NCBI GenBank assembly: GCA_017745595.1
Contig: WMBV01000016.1
Coordinates: forward strand, 1 to 64,000
Length of the DNA stretch: 64,000 nucleotides
Reading direction: 5' to 3'
Origin: Bordetella petrii
Lineage (GTDB): Bacteria > Pseudomonadota > Gammaproteobacteria > Burkholderiales > Burkholderiaceae_B
Of the stretch, positions 18,519-27,072 are shown one piece after another. Within the stretch, counting starts at the first letter, position 1; the number at the start of each line of letters is the position of its first letter. The position numbers and the translations under genes were made by a program. The notes beneath the pieces were generated by a model that searched no databases, was not told the DNA's origin, and saw nothing but the letters and a program-made list of their open reading frames with translations.

Positions 18519-18519
18519 C

Positions 18520-19908
18520 TCAGAACTCTTCCAGGAACCGCATGCGGAACCGGCGCCCCTTGATGTTGCTGTTGGAAAGGCGCGCGTACGCCTGCTTGGC
18601 AATGTTGCGGTCCAGCGCTACGTACGCGCTGAATTCGGCGATGTTGATCTTGCCCACTTGCTCGAAGGCCAGGCCGCCATCGCCAGTCAGAGCCCCCAGC
18701 AGGTCGCCGGGGCGCAGCTTGTCTTTCTTGCCGCCCTGGATGCACAAGGTGATCATCGGCGCGCGCAGGGGGCGATCAGACTTGGGGCGCAGCGATCCGA
18801 TGTCTGCCCATTTCAGGGGGGCGCCCTGGTATTGCTCGATGAGATTGGCCCAGCGCATTTCGGCGGGCGAACACAGGCTCAGCGCCAATCCTTTCTGGTC
18901 GCCGCGGCCGCTGCGGCCGATGCGGTGCACGTGGACTTCGGTGTCCTTGGTGACGTCCACATTGATCACGGCGCCCAGGTTCTGGATGTCCAGGCCGCGG
19001 GCGGCGACGTCGGTGGCCACCAGTACGGCGCAGCTCTGGTTGGCGAACTGGATCAGGATCTCGTCGCGCTCGCGCTGTTCCAGGTCGCCATTGAGCGCCT
19101 GCGCGCTGATGCCCCGGGAACGCAGGTGTTCGACCAGGTCATGGCTGCGGATCTTGGTATTGCAGAACGCCAGCGTGGACACGGGGCGATAGTGGGCCAG
19201 CAGGGCGGCAACGGCGTCCAGCCGCTTTGCGTCGTCGATTTCGTAGAAGATCTGTTCGATGCGGCTGGCGTCGTGCAGGGCCTCTACCTTGACTTCGGCC
19301 GGGTTGCGCAGGAAGCGGGCGCTGAGCTTGCGGATGTTGTCGGGATAGGTGGCCGAGAACAGCAGCGTCTGGCGCTTGGCGGGGCAGTGCGAGGCGATGG
19401 CGACGATGTCGTCATAGAAGCCCATGTCCACCATCCGGTCGGCTTCGTCCAGCACCAGCGTGTTCAGGCCGGACAGGTCCAGGCTGCCGCGCTCGAGGTG
19501 GTCCTGGATGCGGCCGGGCGTGCCCACCACCAGGTGCGCGCCGCGCGCCAGCGACTCGGCCTGGGGGCGGGCCGCGGCGCCGCCGCACAGCGTCAGTATC
19601 TTTACGTTGGGGATCAGGCGGGCCAGCCGGCGCAGTTCCTGGGCGACCTGGTCGGCCAGTTCGCGGGTCGGGCAAAGCAGCAGCGCTTGCGGAGCCAGCC
19701 GGCCGACATCCAGATTCTGCAGTACGCCCAGGCCGAACGCGGCGGTCTTGCCGCTACCGGTCTTGGCTTGCGCGATCAGGTCGCGGCCTTCCAGAATAAG
19801 CGGCAAGCTTTGCGCCTGGATGGGCGTCATCCGTTCGAAACCCAGCCCTTGCAGGTTGTCCTGCAAGGCGGGCAAAAGGGGCAGCGATGAAAAGGCCGTA
19901 TCGGTCAC
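18520..19908 (-). CDS. dbpA: ATP-dependent RNA helicase DbpA
   Basis: A 462-residue DEAD-box helicase. Motif I is AKTGSGKT (48-55), motif Ia PTREL, motif II DEAD (154-157), motif III SAT (185-187); the second RecA domain carries ATDVAARGLD and HRIGRSGR. A C-terminal domain of about 75 residues (KDKLRPGDLLGALTG onward) corresponds to the DbpA RNA-binding module that recognises hairpin 92 of 23S rRNA. The role is late assembly of the 50S ribosomal subunit. The start is GTG 19908, three bases after the stop of the HdeD-type gene. That spacing suggests coupling even though the functions look unrelated. Confidence 0.93.
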   Translation of the reverse strand: MTDTAFSSLPLLPALQDNLQGLGFERMTPIQAQSLPLILEGRDLIAQAKTGSGKTAAFGLGVLQNLDVGRLAPQALLLCPTRELADQVAQELRRLARLIPNVKILTLCGGAAARPQAESLARGAHLVVGTPGRIQDHLERGSLDLSGLNTLVLDEADRMVDMGFYDDIVAIASHCPAKRQTLLFSATYPDNIRKLSARFLRNPAEVKVEALHDASRIEQIFYEIDDAKRLDAVAALLAHYRPVSTLAFCNTKIRSHDLVEHLRSRGISAQALNGDLEQRERDEILIQFANQSCAVLVATDVAARGLDIQNLGAVINVDVTKDTEVHVHRIGRSGRGDQKGLALSLCSPAEMRWANLIEQYQGAPLKWADIGSLRPKSDRPLRAPMITLCIQGGKKDKLRPGDLLGALTGDGGLAFEQVGKINIAEFSAYVALDRNIAKQAYARLSNSNIKGRRFRMRFLEEF

Positions 19909-19911
19909 GAA

Positions 19912-20493
19912 TCAACGGGCCTTGCGCAACGCCAGGCCCGCGAACAACAGCGACCATCCTTGGAACAGCAAGTCGAAGCCCAGCAGCAGGCCCAGGATCT
20001 TCAGGCTGTTGGCGGGCCAGCCTATGGCGATCAGGATGCCGACGGCCAGGGTGACCAGGCCCGAGAACGCCAGCCAGCCGGAACCTTGCTGGCTACGGTT
20101 CTGGAACCATACCCATAGCCGGAAAGCGCCGGCACCGATAAGCGTCGCGCCCAGGAACAGCGTCAGCATGACGGCGCCCGCCAAGGGGTTCACGATGGCC
20201 AGCACGCCTGCCGCGCCGTACAGCAATCCGCTCAGGGACCAGACAAAAAAACCGCTCCAGTTCTTGACCCGCCACGCCTGGATCAGCAGGCCCACGGCGG
20301 CGGCCAGCATCATGGCGCCAATGAAAATCACCTTGACCAGCGTGGCTGCCAGTACGTGGACCAGGGCGATGGCGCCCAGTATCACCATTGCGATACCGAT
20401 CGCCACGAACCAGCCCCAGTGCGCCCGCAGGGCATTGAGCGACTGGGAAATTTGCTCAGTCGGGCGAGGGAAGCTATTGATGGGGTCTGCCAT
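19912..20493 (-). CDS. hdeD: HdeD-family membrane protein
   Basis: A 193-residue protein with six predicted spans arranged as three hairpins, the HdeD pattern. The opening WGWFVAIGIAMVILGAIAL is typical, and the repeated G-x-L-x-L-x-x-G-I-L-x-x-x-x-P spacing recurs (LAIVNPLAGAVMLT, ILIAIGWPANSLKILG). In E. coli HdeD contributes to acid resistance; in other bacteria the role is not established. It lies three bases upstream of dbpA. The symbol denotes the family. Confidence 0.8.
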   Translation of the reverse strand: MADPINSFPRPTEQISQSLNALRAHWGWFVAIGIAMVILGAIALVHVLAATLVKVIFIGAMMLAAAVGLLIQAWRVKNWSGFFVWSLSGLLYGAAGVLAIVNPLAGAVMLTLFLGATLIGAGAFRLWVWFQNRSQQGSGWLAFSGLVTLAVGILIAIGWPANSLKILGLLLGFDLLFQGWSLLFAGLALRKAR

Positions 20494-20568
20494 GTTCTTC
20501 CGTCCTGAGAAATAGGTTGAAGGGGATTGGAACTTTACTGTAGCACCGTGTACAGGCCAGGGGGGCTT

Positions 20569-22119
20569 TTATCTCATGCCGTCGGGCTGCACAGAAGGAA
20601 AGCGCGCCCGGGCCTTGGCCTCGGCCGCCCCGTTGGCGCGCACGAAGCGCCGTGCATCGTCGCGGCCGGCTTGGAAGTTCCAGTCGGGAAAATGGCCCGA
20701 TGCGGCCGCGACCTGCTTCAGGAACAGGCGGCGTTTCTGGCTGGCCAGAATGTCCTGATGCAGCGTTTCGGGGTTCCAGCGATCCAGCACCAGCGCCAGC
20801 AGGCGCTGCACATCCCCCTGGCGGGCGGGGTCTTGCGCCAGGTTGCGCAGTTCCCGCGGGTCTGTCGCAAGGTGGTAAAGCTGCAACGGATAGCCGTGGG
20901 TGTAGATCAGTTTGTAGTCGCCGTCGCGCACCATCCGCGCCGGCGCGATCACTCCCATATCGGTGTATTCGGACAACACGGGTCGGGGAGGCACCCGCGC
21001 TTCGTTGCCCGCCAGCAACGGAACCAGCGAGCGGCCGTCGATGGGGTCGACGTAATCGGGTTCGCCCCCGGCAAGCTCGAGCAAGGTGGGCAGCAGGTCG
21101 AGCAAAGTCACGGGCTGCCGTACGCGCTTGCCGCCCGCCAGGCTCTCGCCCGGCGCGTGGATCAGCAACGGTACGCGTACCGAGGGCTCGAAGAAGTTCT
21201 GCTTGTACCACATGCCCCGTTCGCCCAGCATTTCGCCGTGATCCGACGTAAAGACCACCACCGTGTCGTCGGCCAGCTGGCATTGCCGCAGCGTGTCTAG
21301 CAAGCGCCCCACCTGGTCGTCAATGTAGGAAATCATGCCGTAATAGGCGTGGCGGGCGTTGCGCAACTGGGCTTCGGTAATGGGCGTAGTGTCGCCCCCA
21401 TGCGACAGGTGCAGCCATTGGCTGAGCGCGTCGCGCTCATGTTCCGGAATGGGGCCGACGGCGGGCATATCGATGGCGCCGTGATCGTAGCGGTTCCAGT
21501 ATTCTGCGCTGATGGTAAAGGGCGGATGGGGATGGCTGAACGACACCGTCAGGAAAAACGGACGGTCATCGGTGTCGCGCGCCAGGTCGTACAGTTTTTG
21601 TCGGGCGAAGTACGCCACTTCGTCGTCGTAGTCGAGCTGCAGGCTGCGCGCGCATTGGCCGGCCTGCGTCACGTTGCGCAGGCTGATGCCCGACGGCTTG
21701 TCCGTGGGCCCCGCGCGCCAATTCGGCGTCCAGGAAAAGTCGGCCGGATAGATGTCGGTGACCAGCCGTTCTTCGTACCCATGCAGCTGGTCGGGGCCGA
21801 TGAAGTGCATCTTGCCGGCCAGTATGCCGCGATAACCCGCCAGGCAAAGATAGTGCGCCAGGGTGGGCGTGGACGCCGCGAATTCGCTGGCGTTGTCGTA
21901 GGCGCCTATGGTGGTGGGCAGCCGCGAACTCAGCATCGAAAAGCGGGACGGCGCGCAGATGGGCGAACCGCAGTAGGCGTTTTCGAACACCACGCCGGTG
22001 TCGGCCAAGGCCTGCAGATGGGGCGCGCGCACCACGTTGCCGCCATACATGGGCAAGGGCATGGCCGCCATCTGGTCGGCCATGATGAAGAGAATATTGG
22101 GTTGCTTGGCTCGGTCCAT
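20569..22119 (-). CDS. betC: choline-sulfatase (sulfatase family, FGly type)
   Basis: A 516-residue cytoplasmic sulfatase without signal peptide. The formylglycine motif is C55-A-P-S-R59. The metal Asp is in MADQ (13-16), which is characteristic of choline sulfatases. SFSHPHPPF, SDHGEMLGERGMWYK and a C-terminal 'choline sulfatase' tail with W-N-P-E-T and PDWNFQ also match BetC. The reaction is choline-O-sulfate to choline plus sulfate, feeding glycine betaine or sulfur nutrition. GGGAG precedes ATG 22119; the longer frame to 22515 runs through repeat DNA and is rejected. No betA/betB is next to it. The upstream gene is a Bug receptor separated by palindromic repeats. The Cys must be converted by an FGE such as the one at 30661. 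Confidence 0.88.
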   Translation of the reverse strand: MDRAKQPNILFIMADQMAAMPLPMYGGNVVRAPHLQALADTGVVFENAYCGSPICAPSRFSMLSSRLPTTIGAYDNASEFAASTPTLAHYLCLAGYRGILAGKMHFIGPDQLHGYEERLVTDIYPADFSWTPNWRAGPTDKPSGISLRNVTQAGQCARSLQLDYDDEVAYFARQKLYDLARDTDDRPFFLTVSFSHPHPPFTISAEYWNRYDHGAIDMPAVGPIPEHERDALSQWLHLSHGGDTTPITEAQLRNARHAYYGMISYIDDQVGRLLDTLRQCQLADDTVVVFTSDHGEMLGERGMWYKQNFFEPSVRVPLLIHAPGESLAGGKRVRQPVTLLDLLPTLLELAGGEPDYVDPIDGRSLVPLLAGNEARVPPRPVLSEYTDMGVIAPARMVRDGDYKLIYTHGYPLQLYHLATDPRELRNLAQDPARQGDVQRLLALVLDRWNPETLHQDILASQKRRLFLKQVAAASGHFPDWNFQAGRDDARRFVRANGAAEAKARARFPSVQPDGMR

Positions 22120-22186
22120 GGGTTGCTCCCTGGTCAGGATGCGGGCTCCTCCGGCGGCAGCCGGACGGCGGGCTTTAGTTAGCCTA

Positions 22187-22270
22187 AGGTGTCTGACACC
22201 CTTGCGGATGTCAGACACCTGCGCAGAGAATTTGTCAGGTGTCTGGCTCCCGCAAGGGTGCCGGACACCG
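22187..22270. repeat. palindromic intergenic repeat pair (copy 4)
   Basis: Units at 22187-22220 (GGTGTCTGAC / GTCAGACACC) and 22236-22270 (GGTGTCTGGC / GCCGGACACC) lie between the choline-sulfatase start and the Bug gene stop. They fill much of the 173-bp gap, so they could separate two otherwise co-oriented transcription units. Confidence 0.85.
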
Positions 22271-22292
22271 CCGGTTAGAAGAACCCGTCTCG

Positions 22293-23264
22293 TCAGTCTA
22301 TGCGGGCGCCGGCTTTTGCCACGATCTGCGCCCAGCGCTGCTGTTCTTTCAATATGGTCTGGGCAAACTGCTTGGGCGGCATCGTGACCACGTCGGCGCC
22401 ATTCTGCTTGAAAAAGGCGGCCATATCCGGCTCGGCCAGGCTGGCGACCGTGGCGTCGTACAGGGTTTGAATCACCGCGTCGGGCGTGCCCGCCGGCGCC
22501 ATCAGGCCGTACCACGATTCGACCACGAATCCGGGCAGCCCGGCTTCCTGCATCGACGGATATTGCGGCGTGGCTTCAGAGCGTTTGCCCGTGGTCACGG
22601 CCAATGCCCGCAGGGCGCCGGATTGCACATGGGGCAACGCCAGCGGCGTATTCACGAACGCGAAATCCACATGCCCCGCGATCAGGTCGGTGACCGCCTG
22701 CGTGGCGCTTTTATAGGGAACGTGCAATACGTTGATGCCGGCCAGCTGTTTCAGCAGTTCCCCCGACAAATGGTTGGACGTGCCGTTGCCGAACGACGCG
22801 AAACTGTACTTGCCCGGGTTGGCCTTGGCCGATTTGATGAACTCGTCCAACGACTTGAACGGCAGCTTGCCATTCAGCACGAACAGGTTGGGCACGGAAG
22901 CCACCATGGTGATGGGGGCGAAATCTTTGTTGGCATCGAACGGCATCTGGGCATAGACCGCGGGATTGATCGTATGCGTGCCGGTGGTGGCCATGACCAG
23001 GGTATAGCCATCGGGCGCGGCGTGGGCGACTTCCGCCGTGCCCACGTTGCCCCCGGCGCCGGTCACGTTCTTCACGACGATCTGCTGGCCCAGCCGCCGG
23101 CTCATCGAATCCGCCAGTTTGCGCGTCAGGATATCGACGCCGCCGCCGCTGGCGAACGGCACGACGATGGTCACGGGTTTGGCCGGAAAATCGGCCTGGG
23201 CCATTGCCGGGGCGGTACACCCCAGTGCGACGGCGATACTCAGCATGCGGGCAATCTTCTTCAT
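22293..23264 (-). CDS. Bug-family (TctC) periplasmic solute receptor
   Basis: A 323-residue receptor. The signal peptide runs to about AMA (22), then FPAKPVTIVVPFASGGGVD, APDGYTLVMATTG and LMAPAGTPD, all family landmarks. AGGAG lies ten bases before the ATG. It is flanked by a LacI-type regulator upstream and the choline-sulfatase gene downstream on the same strand. No TctA/TctB is present. Confidence 0.92.
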   Translation of the reverse strand: MKKIARMLSIAVALGCTAPAMAQADFPAKPVTIVVPFASGGGVDILTRKLADSMSRRLGQQIVVKNVTGAGGNVGTAEVAHAAPDGYTLVMATTGTHTINPAVYAQMPFDANKDFAPITMVASVPNLFVLNGKLPFKSLDEFIKSAKANPGKYSFASFGNGTSNHLSGELLKQLAGINVLHVPYKSATQAVTDLIAGHVDFAFVNTPLALPHVQSGALRALAVTTGKRSEATPQYPSMQEAGLPGFVVESWYGLMAPAGTPDAVIQTLYDATVASLAEPDMAAFFKQNGADVVTMPPKQFAQTILKEQQRWAQIVAKAGARID

Positions 23265-23402
23265 TGTGCTCTCCTGGTTGAGCGGATCCGGCTCGCTCGG
23301 TTGCCTGTATTGTCAGGCGAATGAAATCGATTTCATTCTTTATTCTGACTGGCCAAGGTGACGGCGTTGTGTCAGAGGAGTTCTTGAACGAAGGCCCGGC
23401 GC

Positions 23403-24449
23403 TCAAGAGCCCGGGGGCGCGGTGCTGCCCCGGTAGACGATGTCGACCGGAAGCTGCTGGAAGGCTTCGTAGGGCTGGCCGTTCAGGCGCGCGATGATCT
23501 GCGAGGCCGCGGCGTGGCCGATTTCGATGATGGGGGTGCTGATGCTGGTCAGGCCGGGCGTCTGGGTGGCGCCCAGGTCGGTGTTGTCGACCCCGGTAAT
23601 GGACAGGTCTTCGGGAATGCGCACCCCCGCCTTGCGGCACGCGATCATGCCGCCCACGGCGAAGACGTCGTTGGTGGCCACGACGGCCGTGGGGCGCCGG
23701 GGCAGGGCCAGCAGCCTGGCCATGGCCTCTTCGGCGCTTTTCAATGAAATGGGCGCGTACTGCACGCAGGTTGCATCCAGCGCCAGCCCGGCTTCGGCCA
23801 GGGCCTGCCGCACGCCCGCGCCGCGCGACAGCGCGCGGTCGTTGCCGGGCAGCGGCGCGCTGAGCAGGCCGAAGTGCCGATGCCCCAGTTCGAGCAGGTG
23901 CCGGGTGATCTGGTAGGTGGCCGCCTGGTTGTCGAAACCGATGCTGGGATGGCGCCGCATGGGGTCGACGCCCCAGGTCAATACATAAGGCCGGCCGTAG
24001 TCTTCCAGCAAGGAAAACAGGCCTGGGTCGTGATCCAGGCCCACGAAGACGAAGGCGTCCACGCCGTGCTGCAGCAGCTGGCCGGCAATGCGCAGTTCCG
24101 AATTCAGGTCGTAGTGCTGTTCGGCCAGCACCAGCGAATAGCCGCGCGCGTCCAGCTCTTGCTGCAAGGCGCTGGTGGTGCGGGCGTACAGGGCATATTC
24201 GAACGAAGGCACCACCGCGCCGATCATTTTGCTGCGCTGGCTGCGCAGCGACCGCGCCGCGCCATGCGGCACATAGCGCAGCTTGGCCGCGGCATCCAGC
24301 ACGCGCTGCCGGGTTTCGGGCTCGACCTGTTCGGGGTTGTTCAGGGCGCGCGAGACGGTGGCGGTGGAAACGCCGGCCAGTTGCGCGACGTCTTTCGCGC
24401 CCGTGCGGGGCTTGCTGTCGTCGCGCCTGGAGCGGGTGGAGTGTCTCAT
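23403..24449 (-). CDS. LacI-family transcriptional regulator
   Basis: A 348-residue repressor. The HTH is at about 18-37 (AKDVAQLAGVSTATVSRALN), the hinge helix near 55-65 (AARSLRSQRS), and a sugar-binding-protein-like effector domain fills the rest. It is divergent from a sugar-type ABC operon at 24698. ATG 24449 has no ribosome site, but a TATAAT at 24456-24461 (minus) with TTACAA 17 bases upstream puts +1 at about the ATG itself, so the mRNA may be leaderless. An alternative ATG at 24494 lies inside an operator and upstream of that promoter. Likely effector: the sugar or sugar sulfate handled by 24698-31641. Confidence 0.9.
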   Translation of the reverse strand: MRHSTRSRRDDSKPRTGAKDVAQLAGVSTATVSRALNNPEQVEPETRQRVLDAAAKLRYVPHGAARSLRSQRSKMIGAVVPSFEYALYARTTSALQQELDARGYSLVLAEQHYDLNSELRIAGQLLQHGVDAFVFVGLDHDPGLFSLLEDYGRPYVLTWGVDPMRRHPSIGFDNQAATYQITRHLLELGHRHFGLLSAPLPGNDRALSRGAGVRQALAEAGLALDATCVQYAPISLKSAEEAMARLLALPRRPTAVVATNDVFAVGGMIACRKAGVRIPEDLSITGVDNTDLGATQTPGLTSISTPIIEIGHAAASQIIARLNGQPYEAFQQLPVDIVYRGSTAPPGS

Positions 24450-24455
24450 ATAGAA

Positions 24456-24484
24456 ATTATAGATAGATATTTCCTTCTTTGTAA
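24456..24484 (-). promoter_or_regulatory. sigma-70 promoter of the LacI gene (leaderless)
   Basis: On the minus strand TTACAA (24484-24479) and a perfect TATAAT (24461-24456) are separated by 17 bases. The ATG begins seven bases after TATAAT, which makes the start codon the probable transcription start. The -35 box overlaps the left operator, implying autoregulation. Confidence 0.6.
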
Positions 24485-24493
24485 TCGATTGCA
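24480..24493. promoter_or_regulatory. LacI-type operator, left site
   Basis: TGTAATCGATTGCA is a near-perfect 14-bp dyad with a central CG, the usual LacI/GalR operator form. It overlaps the -35 box of the LacI gene promoter. Its centre is 101 bp from that of the right site, so looping between two dimers is possible. Confidence 0.7.
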
Positions 24494-24545
24494 TAGTATG
24501 CAGAGGCCCGCAAAACATATGCGGGTTAACGCCAATCAATATTTC

Positions 24546-24574
24546 TTGAAGCCATAAGGCAGTGCTGCTACATT
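24546..24574 (+). promoter_or_regulatory. sigma-70-like promoter of the sugar ABC/sulfatase operon
   Basis: TTGAAG (24546-24551), a 17-base spacer and TACATT (24569-24574) face the ABC operon. The predicted start near 24581 lies at the edge of the right operator, so bound repressor would block initiation. Confidence 0.5.
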
Positions 24575-24580
24575 GGCGGC

Positions 24581-24594
24581 TGTAATCGATTACA
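24581..24594. promoter_or_regulatory. LacI-type operator, right site
   Basis: TGTAATCGATTACA is a perfect 14-bp palindrome with central CG, differing from the left site at one base. It sits 7 bp after the predicted -10 box and about 100 bp before the first gene of the operon. Confidence 0.75.
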
Positions 24595-24697
24595 TGAGAG
24601 GACGCGCACGGTTCCGCCGCAGCTCGCCCGCGTAACGGTTGCGCCCCCGACGCGGTCTGGCCGCGCCTGTCGGCATCAGCATTCCAGGAGACCCATC

Positions 24698-26107
24698 TTG
24701 CAGAAGCGATCCGCAGTTCCGTTCCTTCCCCGGCGTAGCGTACTGAAGCAGGCCGCCGCCCTTGGAGCCCTGGCCGTGGCGGGGCCCGGCGCGATGTCCC
24801 GCGCCATTGCACAAGCGGCCCCCGATCTGGAACCCTACCGCCGCGCCAAGATCGATTGGCGCCAGGCCGACGGCGAGTCGATCACCATCGCGGTGATTCC
24901 CGCCAGCTACTTCGACAACCTGGGATCGCTGGTGCCGCAGTTCGAGGCGCTGACCGGCATCAAGGTGCGGGTCGAGAAGGTGCCGCCGGGGCAGATCAGG
25001 CAAAAGGCCATGCTGGATCTGTCGTCGCGCACCGCTACCTATGCCACCCACGCCGCGGATCCGATGTATTACCCGCTGTACGTGGCGAACAAGTGGGTAG
25101 ACCCGCTGGATACGTACCTGAACGACGCCAAGCTGACCGATCCGGACTGGTTCGCCTATGACGACATCTTGAAGGCCTGGCGGGAAGCGGCGTCTATCGA
25201 CGGCAAGCCCTACGGCATTCCGTACGACGGCGAAGTCACCGTGCAGGTTTACCGCAAAGACCTGTACGACGCCAAGGGCCTGAAGCCCGCCCAGACGTAC
25301 GACGAGCTGCTGGCCAACGCCAAGGCCTTGAACGACCCCGCCGGCCGCTTGTACGGCCTGGCCTTGCGAGGCTTCGCGGGCGCCGGCCAGAACATGTATA
25401 TCTATCCGTCCATTTTTCGCGGATTCGGCGGCGAGTGGTTCGACGGCAAGGCCCTGAAGGTGAATTCGCCCCAGGCGGTCAGCGCGCTCGAGTGGTATGT
25501 GAACGCGCTCAGCCAGTATGCCCCGCCCGCGGTGCGCAACTGGAACTGGCCCGACATCGCCGATGCGTTTTCGCAGGGCACGGTGGCCTGCTATATCGAT
25601 GCGCACTCGTCCGCGGCGGTCATTTCCAATCCCGAAAAATCCAAGGTGGTGGGCAAGATCGCCTACGCGCGCTGGCCCGCGGGGCCGGCGGGCAAGCGGG
25701 TAACGTCGATCTGGAATTGGGGTTTCCCCATCAATGCCGCGTTGAAGCCGCGCGCGAAGGTCGCCACCTGGCTGTTCATCGCGTGGGCCGCGTCCGCGGA
25801 AACGCAGGCCCGTACTTCGTGGAAATTCGCGGGTCCCGCCAAGCGCTCCGGCATCAACCGAACTTCGCTGTGGAAATCGCCCGAGTTCGCCGCCGCCATG
25901 CAAAGCGCGGGCTACAACTTCATTCCGGCCGCCCTCGAGTCGCTGGAGCTGGACACCGATGTGGACTGGCGGCCGCGCGTGCCGCAATGGCCGGCCATCG
26001 GCGACACCATGGCCACGGGCATCCAGGCCGCGCTGGTGGGCCAGAAGACGTCGCAAGACGCCCTGAATGAAGCGCAAAGCCGCATCGACCAGTTCATGAA
26101 AAGCTGA
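24698..26107 (+). CDS. sugar-type ABC transporter binding protein, Tat-exported
   Basis: A 469-residue binding protein of the MalE/UgpB class (SBP family 1). Its leader carries a twin-arginine motif, P-R-R-S-V-L-K at 11-17, followed by a hydrophobic segment to about AIAQA (39). The mature part shows the family pattern ...FEALTGIKVRVEKV and GKPYGIPYDGE. The start is TTG 24698 with CCAGGAG seven bases upstream. Tat export of an ABC binding protein suggests folding before export. It is the first gene of the LacI-controlled operon, followed with one-base overlap by a permease. Ligand is probably a saccharide, perhaps sulfated, given the sulfatase downstream. Confidence 0.9.
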   Translation: MQKRSAVPFLPRRSVLKQAAALGALAVAGPGAMSRAIAQAAPDLEPYRRAKIDWRQADGESITIAVIPASYFDNLGSLVPQFEALTGIKVRVEKVPPGQIRQKAMLDLSSRTATYATHAADPMYYPLYVANKWVDPLDTYLNDAKLTDPDWFAYDDILKAWREAASIDGKPYGIPYDGEVTVQVYRKDLYDAKGLKPAQTYDELLANAKALNDPAGRLYGLALRGFAGAGQNMYIYPSIFRGFGGEWFDGKALKVNSPQAVSALEWYVNALSQYAPPAVRNWNWPDIADAFSQGTVACYIDAHSSAAVISNPEKSKVVGKIAYARWPAGPAGKRVTSIWNWGFPINAALKPRAKVATWLFIAWAASAETQARTSWKFAGPAKRSGINRTSLWKSPEFAAAMQSAGYNFIPAALESLELDTDVDWRPRVPQWPAIGDTMATGIQAALVGQKTSQDALNEAQSRIDQFMKS

Positions 26108-27072
26108 TGGGCGCGGCAACTTCCGAGCCGGTGGCGGCCATGAGCCCCGCGAGCCCCCCCGTGGCCGGCCGCGGCGCCCCGCAAGGGCGCTCGCGCCGTG
26201 CCTCGCTGGTCGTCCACGAGCGGCGCTTCGCCCTGGCGCTGCTGGCGCCGGCCCTGCTGGTATTGCTGCTGATCACCACCGCGCCGCTGGTCTACCTGCT
26301 ATGGAACAGCGTGCAGCGCATCGACCTGAGCATGCCGTGGCTGTCCGGCTTCGCGGGCCTGGAAAACTATGCCCGCATGGGCAGCGATCCGCGCTTCTGG
26401 AATTCGCTGTGGCTGACCTTTATTTATACGGGCAGCACCGTGGTGCTGCAGGTACTGGTCGGGCTGGGGCTGGCCTTGCTGGTGCTGCAGATTCCCAAGG
26501 GGCAGGGCATCTTGCGGGTCGCGGCCATTTTGCCGATCGTGCTGGCGCCGGTGGTGGTGGGGCTGTTCTGGCGCACGCTGGTGCTGGCGCCCGACGTGGG
26601 GCTGGTCGACCTGGTGACGCGCGCGCTGGGGCTGGGCAGCTATAACTGGCTGGGCGACCCGCAGCTGGCGCTGATCTCGGTCATTGCCATCCATACCTGG
26701 CAATGGACGCCGTTCGCCTTCCTGGTGCTGTTGGCCACGCTGTCTACCTTGCCGCCCGACATCTACGAGGCCGCGCGCCTGGACCGCGCCAATGCGTGGC
26801 AGCGTTTCATGCACATTACGCTGCCCCTGATACGGCCCGCCATCGTGGTGGTGATGATCATGCGCATGATGACCGCGCTGTCGGCTTTCGCGGCCATTTT
26901 TGCCGCGACCGGGGGCGGGCCGGGCTCGGCCACCGAAATTCTCAATCTCTACGCCTACCGCACCGCGTTTTCGGAATTGAACATCGGCTATGGCTCGTCG
27001 CTGGCGGTCGTGCTGATGGCGATCACGCTGGGTATTTCGTATTTTCTGTTCCGTCTGCGGAGGGCGCGATGA
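26107..27072 (+). CDS. sugar ABC transporter permease (MalF/UgpA type)
   Basis: A 321-residue permease with a long Pro/Ala-rich N-terminal tail (about 1-40) and six predicted spans. The EAA loop reads YEAARLDRANAWQRFMHITL (about 220-239). Its start codon overlaps the stop of the binding-protein gene (TGATG), and its stop overlaps the next start (ATGA). Pairs with 27069-27923. Confidence 0.92.
   Translation: MGAATSEPVAAMSPASPPVAGRGAPQGRSRRASLVVHERRFALALLAPALLVLLLITTAPLVYLLWNSVQRIDLSMPWLSGFAGLENYARMGSDPRFWNSLWLTFIYTGSTVVLQVLVGLGLALLVLQIPKGQGILRVAAILPIVLAPVVVGLFWRTLVLAPDVGLVDLVTRALGLGSYNWLGDPQLALISVIAIHTWQWTPFAFLVLLATLSTLPPDIYEAARLDRANAWQRFMHITLPLIRPAIVVVMIMRMMTALSAFAAIFAATGGGPGSATEILNLYAYRTAFSELNIGYGSSLAVVLMAITLGISYFLFRLRRAR

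Noticed and set aside
17902-18519. Possible small genes or a structured RNA in the 618-bp gap upstream of the symporter
   Set aside because: Frames here lack ribosome sites and motifs; the short GC hairpins do not match a riboswitch or tRNA pattern I recognise.
22120-22515. N-terminal extension of the choline sulfatase to 22515
   Set aside because: The added sequence is translated repeat DNA without similarity to sulfatases; ATG 22119 has a good GGGAG site and gives the normal family start.
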